A stretch of DNA of 46,855 nt from positions 1 to 46,855 of the forward strand of contig NZ_JPWI01000021.1 in the NCBI RefSeq assembly GCF_003326795.1, written 5' to 3'. A model generated the notes under the pieces. It made no database searches. It was given only the letters and a program-made list of their open reading frames with translations, and was not told where the DNA came from. The position numbers and the translations under genes were made by a program. Shown here piece by piece: positions 26,995-34,339 of this stretch. The number at the start of each line of letters is the position of its first letter. The first letter of the stretch is position 1. This stretch comes from Thalassospira profundimaris (GTDB taxonomy: Bacteria > Pseudomonadota > Alphaproteobacteria > Rhodospirillales > Thalassospiraceae).

Positions 26995-27024
26995 CACATT
27001 GCAGTTGGTCTTGAGCTCTCGCTC

Positions 27025-27053
27025 TTGACTCTGAATTGTTTACCACGTTATCT
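27025..27053 (+). promoter_or_regulatory. Sigma-70-like promoter of the citryl-CoA-lyase/TRAP operon
   Basis: TTGACT at 27025-27030 and TTATCT at 27048-27053 are separated by 17 bp. An 18-bp spacing to TATCTT is also possible. Transcription would start near 27060, just before the second operator at 27070-27086. Confidence 0.55.
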
Positions 27054-27069
27054 TCGCTGTGAGAAATAA

Positions 27070-27086
27070 TTTTCGCTATACGAAAA
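27070..27086. promoter_or_regulatory. Putative IclR operator, promoter-proximal site
   Basis: TTTTCG-CTATA-CGAAAA has the same perfect arms as the site at 26978-26994. It ends 10 bp before the start codon and probably lies downstream of the transcription start, a position suited to repression. Confidence 0.8.
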
Positions 27087-27096
27087 GGCTACCAAA

Positions 27097-27906
27097 ATGA
27101 GAATAGGTAAGCAAGACCAGCCATTCACAGCGATTGCCACCTCAGATGCAGACAGCATCACTGTTCGTGGCTTCGATCTGTGTGATGAGCTGATCGGGAA
27201 CGTCGACCTCACAGAATATTTCTGGCTGCTGGTGACCGGTGAACAACCAAATCAGTTTCAAAAGGCGATGATGAATGCCTGCCTCATCGCGATCGCCGAA
27301 CACGGACTGGTCCCAAGCGTTCAGGCGGCAAGAATGACATTGGCCGCTGCCCCGGAAGCATGGCAGGGCGCAATGGCCGCCGGAATTCTTGGTATGGGCA
27401 GTGTGGTTGCCGGAAGCTCCGAGATCGCGGGCAACTATATCGTTTCGGTTCTCGCAGACAGCAAAGAGCCGGGTCAGACAATCGAAACTGCTGCGACCTC
27501 GAGCCTGAATGAACTAAAGAGTGCACGCAAAAAAGTACCGGGCCTTGGCCATCCGCAGCACAGTTCTGGCGATCCACGCGCAAACAAATTGCTGGCACTT
27601 GCAGAAGAGTACGGTTTGGTTGGCGATCACATCAAAACACTCAGAACAATTGCAGCAATCGCGCCCGATGTGATGGGCCGTCCACTGCCGATCAACGTGT
27701 CCGGGGCCATTCCGGCCTGCATGCTTGACGCAGGCTGGCCAGCCGAGGCGATGAAGGCCGTGCCGTTGCTGGCGCGCACAGCAGGCCTCGCGGCTCATCT
27801 GTTTGAAGAATCCGCCCGGTCAATCGGCTTTGTAATGTCGCATCACGCCGACCTTGCCATTTCTTATGACGGCCCATCACCGGCAGCCAAGCAGGAGACA
27901 AAATAG
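27097..27906 (+). CDS. Citryl-CoA lyase-like protein (citrate synthase superfamily)
   Basis: A 269-residue protein, about the size of stand-alone citryl-CoA lyases and much shorter than citrate synthases of about 430 residues. GFDLCDELIGNVDLTEYFWLLVTGEQP is the N-terminal segment of the fold. GLGHPQHSSGDPRANKL (residues 149-165) is the active-site segment, with H152, H155 and D159. The family performs retro-Claisen cleavage of citryl-CoA or a similar thioester to acetyl-CoA and an oxo acid. It heads an operon with a class III CoA-transferase two bases downstream, so transferase and lyase probably act in sequence on a tricarboxylate-like intermediate. The actual substrate is unknown. Confidence 0.82.
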   Translation: MRIGKQDQPFTAIATSDADSITVRGFDLCDELIGNVDLTEYFWLLVTGEQPNQFQKAMMNACLIAIAEHGLVPSVQAARMTLAAAPEAWQGAMAAGILGMGSVVAGSSEIAGNYIVSVLADSKEPGQTIETAATSSLNELKSARKKVPGLGHPQHSSGDPRANKLLALAEEYGLVGDHIKTLRTIAAIAPDVMGRPLPINVSGAIPACMLDAGWPAEAMKAVPLLARTAGLAAHLFEESARSIGFVMSHHADLAISYDGPSPAAKQETK

Positions 27907-27907
27907 C

Positions 27908-29044
27908 ATGGCAAAGATGCTGGAACACATCCGTGTCGTCGAAATGGGAACCTATATCACCGGTCCGGCAGCAAGCATGCATCTTGCAGACCTGGGGGCT
28001 GATGTCATCAAGGTCGAAAGGCCGGAAACCGGCGATCCGTTCCGCGCTTTCAAGGGCGGGCTGTATTCACCACATTTCCAGACCTATAACCGCAACAAAC
28101 GCTCAATCGCGCTTGATACCAGAACACCAGATGATCTGGAGACATTCTATAAACTGATCGAAAGCGCTGATGTTTTCATTCAGAACTTCCGCCCGGGCGT
28201 TGCTGAAAAACTTGGTGCCGGTGAAGACGCTTTGCGCAAACGCAACCCGGGCCTGATCTATTGTGCGATTTCGGGGTTTGGGCAAGATGGCCCGGCACGC
28301 GACCGCCCTGCATTCGATACTGTCGCACAGGCTGCCAGTGGCTTTTTACGTCTGGTAACACCGCCCAAAAACCCGCGCGTCATTGGTCCGGCGATTGCCG
28401 ATGCCATCACGGGGCAATATGCCTCCCTGGGTATTCTCGCGGCACTTTTGGCCCGCAAGCCTGGCGTAGATGGTGCGCGCCTTGATATCTCGATGCTCGA
28501 AGCAATGAGCCATTTCAACCTTGATAGCTTCACCCACTATTTCAGTGAAGGCGAGGTTATGGGGCCGCTGTCACGCCCAGTCGTCTCACAGTCCTACACC
28601 TTTGAATGCGCCGACGGGAAATGGGTTGCAATCCACCTGTCATCGCCAACCAAGTTCTGGGACGGGTTGCTTGCTGCAACCGGAATGGAACAGCTCAATG
28701 ACGATCCGCGCTTCAGCGATCGAATGGCGCGCATTGCTCATCAGGATGACCTGATCGACGTCTTCACACCTGTATTCAAAGGCCGGGAACGTGATTTCTG
28801 GTGCGATCAGCTGCGTGACAATGAAGTTCCGCATTCACCAGCCTATGACGCAGACGAAGCCCTTGATGACCCGCAGGCCATTCATCTAAATCTGTCGGTC
28901 TCAGCCACCCATCCGACAATGGGCAACTTCACAACTGTCCGCGCCCCCTACAACTTCAATCGAACACCCGATCTTGATGTTCTGCCGCCACCCGTCCTTG
29001 ACGAGCACGGGGACGCAATTCGCGCTGAACTGAAAAACAGCTAA
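27908..29044 (+). CDS. Class III CoA-transferase (CaiB/BaiF family)
   Basis: A 378-residue family III CoA-transferase. The N-terminal VVEMGTYITGPAASMHLADLGADVIKVERP is diagnostic, NRNKRSIALD follows, and the predicted catalytic aspartate is D165 in GPAIADAITGQYASLG. It would move CoA from a donor such as succinyl-CoA or acetyl-CoA to a carboxylic acid. The start is one base after the lyase stop; an upstream ATG at 27854 lies inside the lyase gene and is rejected. Together with the lyase it forms a possible acid-activation and C-C-cleavage pair. Confidence 0.88.
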   Translation: MAKMLEHIRVVEMGTYITGPAASMHLADLGADVIKVERPETGDPFRAFKGGLYSPHFQTYNRNKRSIALDTRTPDDLETFYKLIESADVFIQNFRPGVAEKLGAGEDALRKRNPGLIYCAISGFGQDGPARDRPAFDTVAQAASGFLRLVTPPKNPRVIGPAIADAITGQYASLGILAALLARKPGVDGARLDISMLEAMSHFNLDSFTHYFSEGEVMGPLSRPVVSQSYTFECADGKWVAIHLSSPTKFWDGLLAATGMEQLNDDPRFSDRMARIAHQDDLIDVFTPVFKGRERDFWCDQLRDNEVPHSPAYDADEALDDPQAIHLNLSVSATHPTMGNFTTVRAPYNFNRTPDLDVLPPPVLDEHGDAIRAELKNS

Positions 29045-29100
29045 TCCCGCACAGAACGGGAAAACGCAATAACAGAACGCCCAATCAGAGGAGGCAACAC

Positions 29101-29505
29101 ATGACTGAAGCAGCAGAGCAGGATGCCCTCCTGCGCGCAGATGTCGAGGCCGCAAGCAGCGCCATGCTGCAAAAACAGCTTTTTGTTGTTTTTACCGAAC
29201 CGGTCAATGGCATGGATCCGGTGATGGAAAATCTCGAAGACCATCTTGCATTTCAGATGTCCCTGGAAAATGAAGGCATCCTTTGGTCCGCGGGTCCGCT
29301 TTGGACGGATGATGAAACCAGGTGGGCCGGCGAAGGCATGGTCGTGATCCGCGCAGAGAACCTCAAACACGCGACCGAGATTGCAAAGCGTGATCCGATG
29401 CATCAGCGCGGCGCAAGACGTTTTCGCATTCGCCCCTGGATGATCAATGAAGGTCGCCTCACGGTGAAGCTGGACATGTCCAGCCAGACTTTTTCCCTCG
29501 TTTAA
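29101..29505 (+). CDS. YciI-like dimeric alpha-beta barrel protein
   Basis: A 134-residue protein starting after a strong GAGGAGG site. The core (KQLFVVFTEPVNGMDPVMENLEDHLAFQMSLENEGILWSAGPL, then GMVVIRAENLKHATEIAKRDPMHQRGARRFRIRPW) has the beta-alpha-beta pattern, the conserved histidine and the late DPMH segment of YciI-family proteins. The fold is shared with muconolactone isomerases and some dehalogenase- or decarboxylase-like enzymes. Its position between the CoA-transferase and the transporter suggests a small catalytic step in the same pathway. Function is not established. Confidence 0.75.
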   Translation: MTEAAEQDALLRADVEAASSAMLQKQLFVVFTEPVNGMDPVMENLEDHLAFQMSLENEGILWSAGPLWTDDETRWAGEGMVVIRAENLKHATEIAKRDPMHQRGARRFRIRPWMINEGRLTVKLDMSSQTFSLV

Positions 29506-29586
29506 TCGGGGGATGGGCAAACCTGTCATCTGTGACCGGCCTGCCGGAACTACATTGCCAGACATAACCATAAAGGGAGGAAAACT

Positions 29587-30681
29587 ATGAAAGGCATGTT
29601 TAACGCACTGAAAGTGGCCGGGGCGATGACGCTCTCGTCCATCGTATTTACGACTGTCTCGAATGCGCAGGAAACCGTTCCGCTTACGGTGGCATCCAGT
29701 CACCCGACCGTAATCCCGTGGATTGGCATGATCCAGACCCATTTCATGAAGGAAACCGACCGTATCCTTGCTGAAAGCGGGAACTACAAAATCGACTGGA
29801 ACGAAGCGTTTGGCGGCCAGCTTTACAAAGCCAATGCGACGCTAACGTCGGTTGAACAGGGTATTACCGATATCGGCTGGGTATTTTCATACCTTGAAGG
29901 CGCGAAAATGCCGCTTAGTCAGGTGACCGGATATACGCCCTTCTCCACCAATAATGTCCCCGCCCAGCTCAATACGATGACCGACCTTTTTGACAAGGTT
30001 CCGGCATTCCGTGAAGAGTGGGAACAATACAATCTTGTATTCCTCGGTGCGACCGGTGCGGACAGCTATGACCTCTACACCAAAGAGCCGATCAACGATC
30101 TTGCGACCCTTGACGGAATGAAGATCTCTGCACCTGGCGTCCTTGGAACATGGTTGCGCGGCGTCAATGCCAACGCAGTTGATGGCGCACTCACCACGTT
30201 CTACACCGATATTCAGACCGGTGTATCAGACGGCGTTCTGTCCCTCGCACTCGGTGTTCTGCCGACAAAAATCTATGAAGTCGCGCCCTATATCACGCGT
30301 GTAAATGCGGGTGTGGTTTTCTCGGGTGGATTGGCAATTAACCGGGACAGCTGGGACGGACTGCCTGAGGAAGTTCAAAATGCCCTGCTTGCTGCCGGAG
30401 ACTTCTATTCGAAAGCACATGCCCAGGACCTGATGGAACGTCACGAGCTTGCGCTCAACAAAATCATCGAATTGGGTGCAAACCAGACCCCGCCCGTCAC
30501 GCTTACGGTCATGCCGGAAGACCAGCGCCAACAGTGGGTCGACAACCTTCCCGATATTGCCGGTGAATGGGTCGAAGCAGGTAAGGCGCGCGGATTGCCC
30601 GCCCGTGAAATGCTGTCCGCATACATGCAGGGCTTGCGCGATCGTGGCGAAGAACCGGCACGCGACTGGGACGCCCAATAA
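29587..30681 (+). CDS. dctP: TRAP transporter substrate-binding protein, DctP family, atypical ligand site
   Basis: A 364-residue periplasmic binding protein with a Sec signal peptide (KVAGAMTLSSIVFTTVSNAQ). The DctP fold is recognisable (WNEAFGGQLYKANATLTSVEQGITDIGW, TFYTDIQTGVSDGVLS). At the position where DctP proteins carry the carboxylate-binding arginine (KIRAP), this protein reads MKISAPGVLG, so serine replaces arginine. The ligand may therefore not be a simple carboxylate, or may be held differently. AAAGGGAGGAAAACT precedes the ATG. DctQ and DctM follow after a strong hairpin. Confidence 0.85.
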   Translation: MKGMFNALKVAGAMTLSSIVFTTVSNAQETVPLTVASSHPTVIPWIGMIQTHFMKETDRILAESGNYKIDWNEAFGGQLYKANATLTSVEQGITDIGWVFSYLEGAKMPLSQVTGYTPFSTNNVPAQLNTMTDLFDKVPAFREEWEQYNLVFLGATGADSYDLYTKEPINDLATLDGMKISAPGVLGTWLRGVNANAVDGALTTFYTDIQTGVSDGVLSLALGVLPTKIYEVAPYITRVNAGVVFSGGLAINRDSWDGLPEEVQNALLAAGDFYSKAHAQDLMERHELALNKIIELGANQTPPVTLTVMPEDQRQQWVDNLPDIAGEWVEAGKARGLPAREMLSAYMQGLRDRGEEPARDWDAQ

Positions 30682-30704
30682 AAACAGAGAGACCGAATAA
30701 TCCA

Positions 30705-30741
30705 CAATGTCAGGGACTGTTAAGACGCGGTCCCTGCATTG
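30705..30741 (+). other. Intercistronic hairpin between dctP and dctQ
   Basis: CAATG-T-CAGGGAC (30705-30717) pairs with GTCCCTGCATTG (30730-30741), a 12-bp stem with one bulged T and a 12-nt loop. It fills the gap after dctP and ends just before the GGAGGAGG site of dctQ. No T run follows. It probably lowers expression of the membrane subunits relative to the binding protein, like the hairpin at 21217-21249. Confidence 0.75.
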
Positions 30742-30756
30742 CTGGAGGAGGAAAAT

Positions 30757-31284
30757 ATGACAAACACGATAGCACGCCTCTGGACCCTTGTGGTGGATGG
30801 CATTGCCGTTCTGGGGACGATTATGATTGGTGTGCTGATGCTCATCATTTGTAGCGACGTTGTCGCGCGCAATCTGCTGGGGTCTTCACTGCCACTGGTA
30901 TCAGAGCTCGGCGCTCTTACTCTGGTGATGATTGTGTTCCTGCAGCTTGGCACGACGGTGCGTCATGCGCGCCTTTCGCGTACAGAATTCATTGATCACA
31001 TACTCAATATATTTCATCCGGGTGGAGCTGCATTGCTGATTGCGCTGTTCGACATCGTCGCAGGTGTAATGTGCTCTATCATGGCGATGTCAACATGGGA
31101 CATCTTCATCAAGGATCTGTCCAAAGCCGAATTTATCGGCATTGTCGGTGTCGCAACCCTGCCGACCTGGCCGTTTCGCCTGCTGATCCTTGTCGGCATC
31201 TCTGTTGCTGCACTCCAGTTCTTTATTCAATCAGTAACAAATGTCCGAAACGGCCTTCAGGCCGGCAAAGGAGAAGCGTCATGA
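30757..31284 (+). CDS. dctQ: TRAP transporter small membrane subunit, DctQ family
   Basis: A 175-residue membrane protein with four hydrophobic stretches (about residues 8-35, 50-70, 90-112 and 130-155). It includes the DctQ-typical CSDVVARNLLGSSLPLVSELG and TVRHARLSRTEFI. ATG at 30757 follows GGAGGAGGAAAAT; the frame opens slightly earlier at 30739. Its last bases overlap the dctM start (ATGA). It pairs with the atypical DctP encoded upstream. Confidence 0.87.
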   Translation: MTNTIARLWTLVVDGIAVLGTIMIGVLMLIICSDVVARNLLGSSLPLVSELGALTLVMIVFLQLGTTVRHARLSRTEFIDHILNIFHPGGAALLIALFDIVAGVMCSIMAMSTWDIFIKDLSKAEFIGIVGVATLPTWPFRLLILVGISVAALQFFIQSVTNVRNGLQAGKGEAS

Positions 31285-32603
31285 CAGGCGTCGAGATCGG
31301 TCTCATTGCCATTGCTGCACTCATTTTTCTCATTTGCCTGGGCATGCCGATTGGCGTGGGAATGCTGCTTGTCTCCTTTGTCGGAGTCAGCTTTATCCGT
31401 AACGACATTGTCGCCTATCGAATGATTGGCTCCGTCGCCAATGACAGTCTGCGCGAATACCTGTTTGCGGTTGTACCGCTGTTTGTGCTGATGGGGTTAC
31501 TGGTCACAGTTTCTGGTATCGGCAAAGATACATTCGACGTGTTTGAGAGGATGCTTAAAAGGGTTCTTGGCGGACTGGGAATTGCGACTGTATTTGCCAA
31601 TGCGGTCTTTGCCTCTATCACGGGGGTATCTATCGCCTCGGCATCTGTTTTCTCCCGGGTTGCGGTGCCTGAAATGGCCCGTCACGGGTATACACGAAAG
31701 TTTGCAACTGGCGTGGTCGCCGGCAGCTCCGTTCTTGGCATGCTGATCCCGCCATCCCTGTTGTTGATCGTCTATGCGGTCCTTGCAGAAGAATCTGTCG
31801 GAAGGATGTTCCTTGCGGGCATCGGGCCGGGGCTTCTGCTGGCGGTTATGTTCTCCCTGACCATCCTGATCCTGGCCTTCACAAAGAAGTCGTTTGTCTT
31901 TGAGAATGCCGAAGGTTCCAGTTTCTCGGCACAGGACACAGCCTGGGGTGCCAGCGGCGTGGCAAAACGCATTTTGCCGATCCTGTGCCTGATGGTTCTT
32001 GTCCTTGGCGGATTATATGGCGGCTTCCTTAATCCGACCGAAGCCGGCGCTGTCGGGGCATGCGGCGCACTTGTCATTGCACTGCTGCGTCGTACCCTTT
32101 CAGGAAAAATCTTTTGGGATCTTCTGGTCGAGGCCGGGCAGATCACCGTGTCGGTTCTGTTCCTGATCATGGCAGCAACCTTCTTTAGCCGAATGCTGGC
32201 CATGTCCGGGCTGCCATCCCTGCTGGCAGACTGGATGTTGTCTGGGCCAATTGGTCCTTACGGCTTCCTTGCCCTGTTCCTTTTACTGGTCATTCTGCTC
32301 GGCTGCCTGATTGATTCGATTTCGATCATGTTGATCGTTCTGCCAATCGCAATCCCGGTTGCAACCGAGGCGGGATTTGACCTGATCTGGTTTGGCATTC
32401 TGACGGTTGTCGCCGTCGAGATCGGTTTGCTGACGCCACCATTTGGACTTTCGGTCTACACGATCAAAACCGCCCTGAGACAAAACGATTTGAAAGTTGG
32501 CGAGATATTCCGGGGCTCGACCCCGTTCTTTCTGGCGATGGTGGCATCACTGTTTGTACTTGCTGCCATTCCGGAAATCTCGACCTGGCTTGCACGCCTC
32601 TGA
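31281..32603 (+). CDS. dctM: TRAP transporter large permease, DctM family
   Basis: A 440-residue multi-pass membrane protein with DctM signatures ICLGMPIGVGMLLVSF, FAVVPLFVLMGLLV, ITGVSIASASVFSRVAVPEM, SSVLGMLIPPSLLLIVYAVLAEES and GGLYGGFLNPTEAGAVGA. The ATG at 31281 overlaps the dctQ stop. The longer open frame from 31071 is the dctQ gene read in another frame. It completes the second TRAP importer of the window. Confidence 0.9.
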   Translation: MTGVEIGLIAIAALIFLICLGMPIGVGMLLVSFVGVSFIRNDIVAYRMIGSVANDSLREYLFAVVPLFVLMGLLVTVSGIGKDTFDVFERMLKRVLGGLGIATVFANAVFASITGVSIASASVFSRVAVPEMARHGYTRKFATGVVAGSSVLGMLIPPSLLLIVYAVLAEESVGRMFLAGIGPGLLLAVMFSLTILILAFTKKSFVFENAEGSSFSAQDTAWGASGVAKRILPILCLMVLVLGGLYGGFLNPTEAGAVGACGALVIALLRRTLSGKIFWDLLVEAGQITVSVLFLIMAATFFSRMLAMSGLPSLLADWMLSGPIGPYGFLALFLLLVILLGCLIDSISIMLIVLPIAIPVATEAGFDLIWFGILTVVAVEIGLLTPPFGLSVYTIKTALRQNDLKVGEIFRGSTPFFLAMVASLFVLAAIPEISTWLARL

Positions 32604-32650
32604 CACCGGTTTGCTTTCGAGCAACTTCAACGACCACAGGATTACACACA

Positions 32651-33190
32651 ATGACCCAACTGCTTTTTATCTCCGGAAGCTTGAGACAGGATTCTTCCTC
32701 TACTGCTTTGCTTCGCGCACTTGAGCAGAGGATAAAATCTGTCCCCGCCGTGACGGATGTGACCTATGCAGACATTGGGGCGCTGCCACACTACAACGCC
32801 GACCGGGCAATGAACGAGGAGATCCGGAACCTTGTCGATGCAATTGCAACGGCCGATGGTGTGGTAATCGCAACACCGGAATATAATTTCAGTATCCCCG
32901 GGGTTTTAAAGAATGCCATCGACTGGGCTTCACGACCTGCCTACCAGTCCGTGTTCAAGGGTAAACCGGTTTTCGTTCTTTCCGTTTCCGGCGGTGCACT
33001 TGGCGGGGTACGGGCGCAAGGCCACCTGAAATACATCCTCAACGGGATGCTTGCAGAAGTATTTCCCTGGCAGGAAATTGTTGTGCCTGCGGCACCAAAG
33101 AAACTGATCGAGGGAACGTTTGAAGATCAGGCCGTCCTTGATTTTGCGACGGAAGGCCTGGTGGCCTTCCTTTCCCGGCTGAATTCGTAA
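32651..33190 (+). CDS. NAD(P)H-dependent FMN reductase
   Basis: A 179-residue flavodoxin-like reductase. FISGSLRQDSSSTALLRALE at the N-terminus is the phosphate-binding loop of the NADPH-dependent FMN reductase family. ATPEYNFSIPGVLKNAIDWASRP is its active-site signature, and SVSGGALGGVRAQGHLKYIL follows. Such enzymes supply reduced flavin or reduce quinones and other aromatic compounds. It starts 47 bp after dctM with no promoter seen between, so it is probably the last gene of the first unit. A role in quinone reduction or flavin supply next to a ring-cleavage enzyme is plausible but inferred. Confidence 0.87.
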   Translation: MTQLLFISGSLRQDSSSTALLRALEQRIKSVPAVTDVTYADIGALPHYNADRAMNEEIRNLVDAIATADGVVIATPEYNFSIPGVLKNAIDWASRPAYQSVFKGKPVFVLSVSGGALGGVRAQGHLKYILNGMLAEVFPWQEIVVPAAPKKLIEGTFEDQAVLDFATEGLVAFLSRLNS

Positions 33191-33264
33191 ACCAGTCACC
33201 CCTGTGCCTGTCAAAACACATGCGGACTTTATCGCAAGAAATACCACCCGAAGCAAATGGCAGA

Positions 33265-33281
33265 TTTTCGTAATGCGAAAT
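33265..33281. promoter_or_regulatory. Putative IclR operator in front of the intradiol dioxygenase gene
   Basis: TTTTCG-TAATG-CGAAAT keeps five of six pairs of the arms found at 26978 and 27070, with the same 5-bp spacer. It ends 9 bp before a TTGACG -35-like box. It places the dioxygenase-amidohydrolase unit in the same regulon. Confidence 0.72.
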
Positions 33282-33290
33282 TATTTTCCC

Positions 33291-33318
33291 TTGACGAAGA
33301 ATTTGGGTGCCATATCGT
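33291..33318 (+). promoter_or_regulatory. Sigma-70-like promoter of the dioxygenase-amidohydrolase unit
   Basis: TTGACG at 33291-33296 and TATCGT at 33313-33318 have a 16-bp spacer. They lie 80 bp before the dioxygenase start and immediately after the putative operator. Confidence 0.5.
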
Positions 33319-33397
33319 TTCAGCAGAAACTCTGTAGAACAAATTATCGAAGGCCTTTGCATTCACAAGCAATGAGACGGCTTTCAGGGAGAGAAAA

Positions 33398-34267
33398 ATG
33401 TCAGATGTGAACCAGTTCAATATCACCGAGGCCGTAAAGGACTCATTCAAGACCGAGCCGGGCAGTCGCTTTGAACAGTTACTTCATGGTTTGATCGAAC
33501 ACCTGCATGACTACACACGCGAAATGAACATCACCCACGATGAGTGGATGAAAGTTCTTACGTTCCTGTATGACTGCGGGAAAATCTCAACGCCAGAACG
33601 CCAGGAATTCATTCTTCTGTCCGACGTGCTTGGCTTCTCGGCTTTGGTCGATATGCTCAATACCCGTGGCGGCGCAACCGAGGGCTCCAACCTTGGCCCG
33701 TTCTATCTTGATGATGCAGAAAACATGCCGCTTGGCTGTGACATTGCAGGCGATCGCAGCGGCGCCATCGTTCTGGTCCATGGCAAGGTCACTGACATTC
33801 TCCATCACCCCTTATCAGGGGCAGTCATCGACACCTGGCAGGCGGATGCATCCGGAACCTATCCGATTCAGGAACAAGAACACGGTCAGGACAAATACGA
33901 CCTGCGGGCCAAGCTGAAAACAGACTCAGAGGGCCGCTATTACTACACGACGGTTTTGCCAAAACCCTACACAGTTCCTTATGACGGTCCGGTTGGCGAG
34001 TTGCTCCGTGCGGGAAATCGTCACGCATGGCGCGCGGCACATCTCCACTACATTATCCGCCATCCGGGCATGCACACCGTGACCACCGAGGTCTTCTTCG
34101 AAAACACCGAATATCTTGGAAACGACGCGGTCTTCGGTGTCCGCAAATCCTTGATCGGCAAAGTGGTTCCGGCATCAAAGGTTGACCTTTCCAGTTTCGA
34201 TCTTGCGCGCAAACCCGATGCCGTCATCGAGTATGACTTCGTGATGGCGCCAGACAATAACGCGTAA
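33398..34267 (+). CDS. Intradiol ring-cleavage dioxygenase (hydroxyquinol/catechol 1,2-dioxygenase type)
   Basis: A 289-residue non-heme Fe(III) dioxygenase. The N-terminal helical dimerisation domain (HDEWMKVLTFLYDCGKISTPERQEFILLSDVLGFS) identifies the catechol/hydroxyquinol 1,2-dioxygenase branch, not protocatechuate dioxygenase. The four predicted iron ligands are Y167 (KYDLR), Y191 (KPYTVPYDGP), H215 and H217 (AAHLHY), with R212 nearby. It opens a catechol-like or hydroxyquinol-like ring between the two hydroxyls. GGGAGAG precedes the ATG. No maleylacetate reductase or muconate cycloisomerase is nearby, so the product must be handled in an unusual way or elsewhere. Confidence 0.88.
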   Translation: MSDVNQFNITEAVKDSFKTEPGSRFEQLLHGLIEHLHDYTREMNITHDEWMKVLTFLYDCGKISTPERQEFILLSDVLGFSALVDMLNTRGGATEGSNLGPFYLDDAENMPLGCDIAGDRSGAIVLVHGKVTDILHHPLSGAVIDTWQADASGTYPIQEQEHGQDKYDLRAKLKTDSEGRYYYTTVLPKPYTVPYDGPVGELLRAGNRHAWRAAHLHYIIRHPGMHTVTTEVFFENTEYLGNDAVFGVRKSLIGKVVPASKVDLSSFDLARKPDAVIEYDFVMAPDNNA

Positions 34268-34339
34268 CCAGGATGCTGCGCGCCAGCAGATCAGCCGGGG
34301 AAACTTCGACCAATACAAAAATATCGGGAAGGAAATGTT

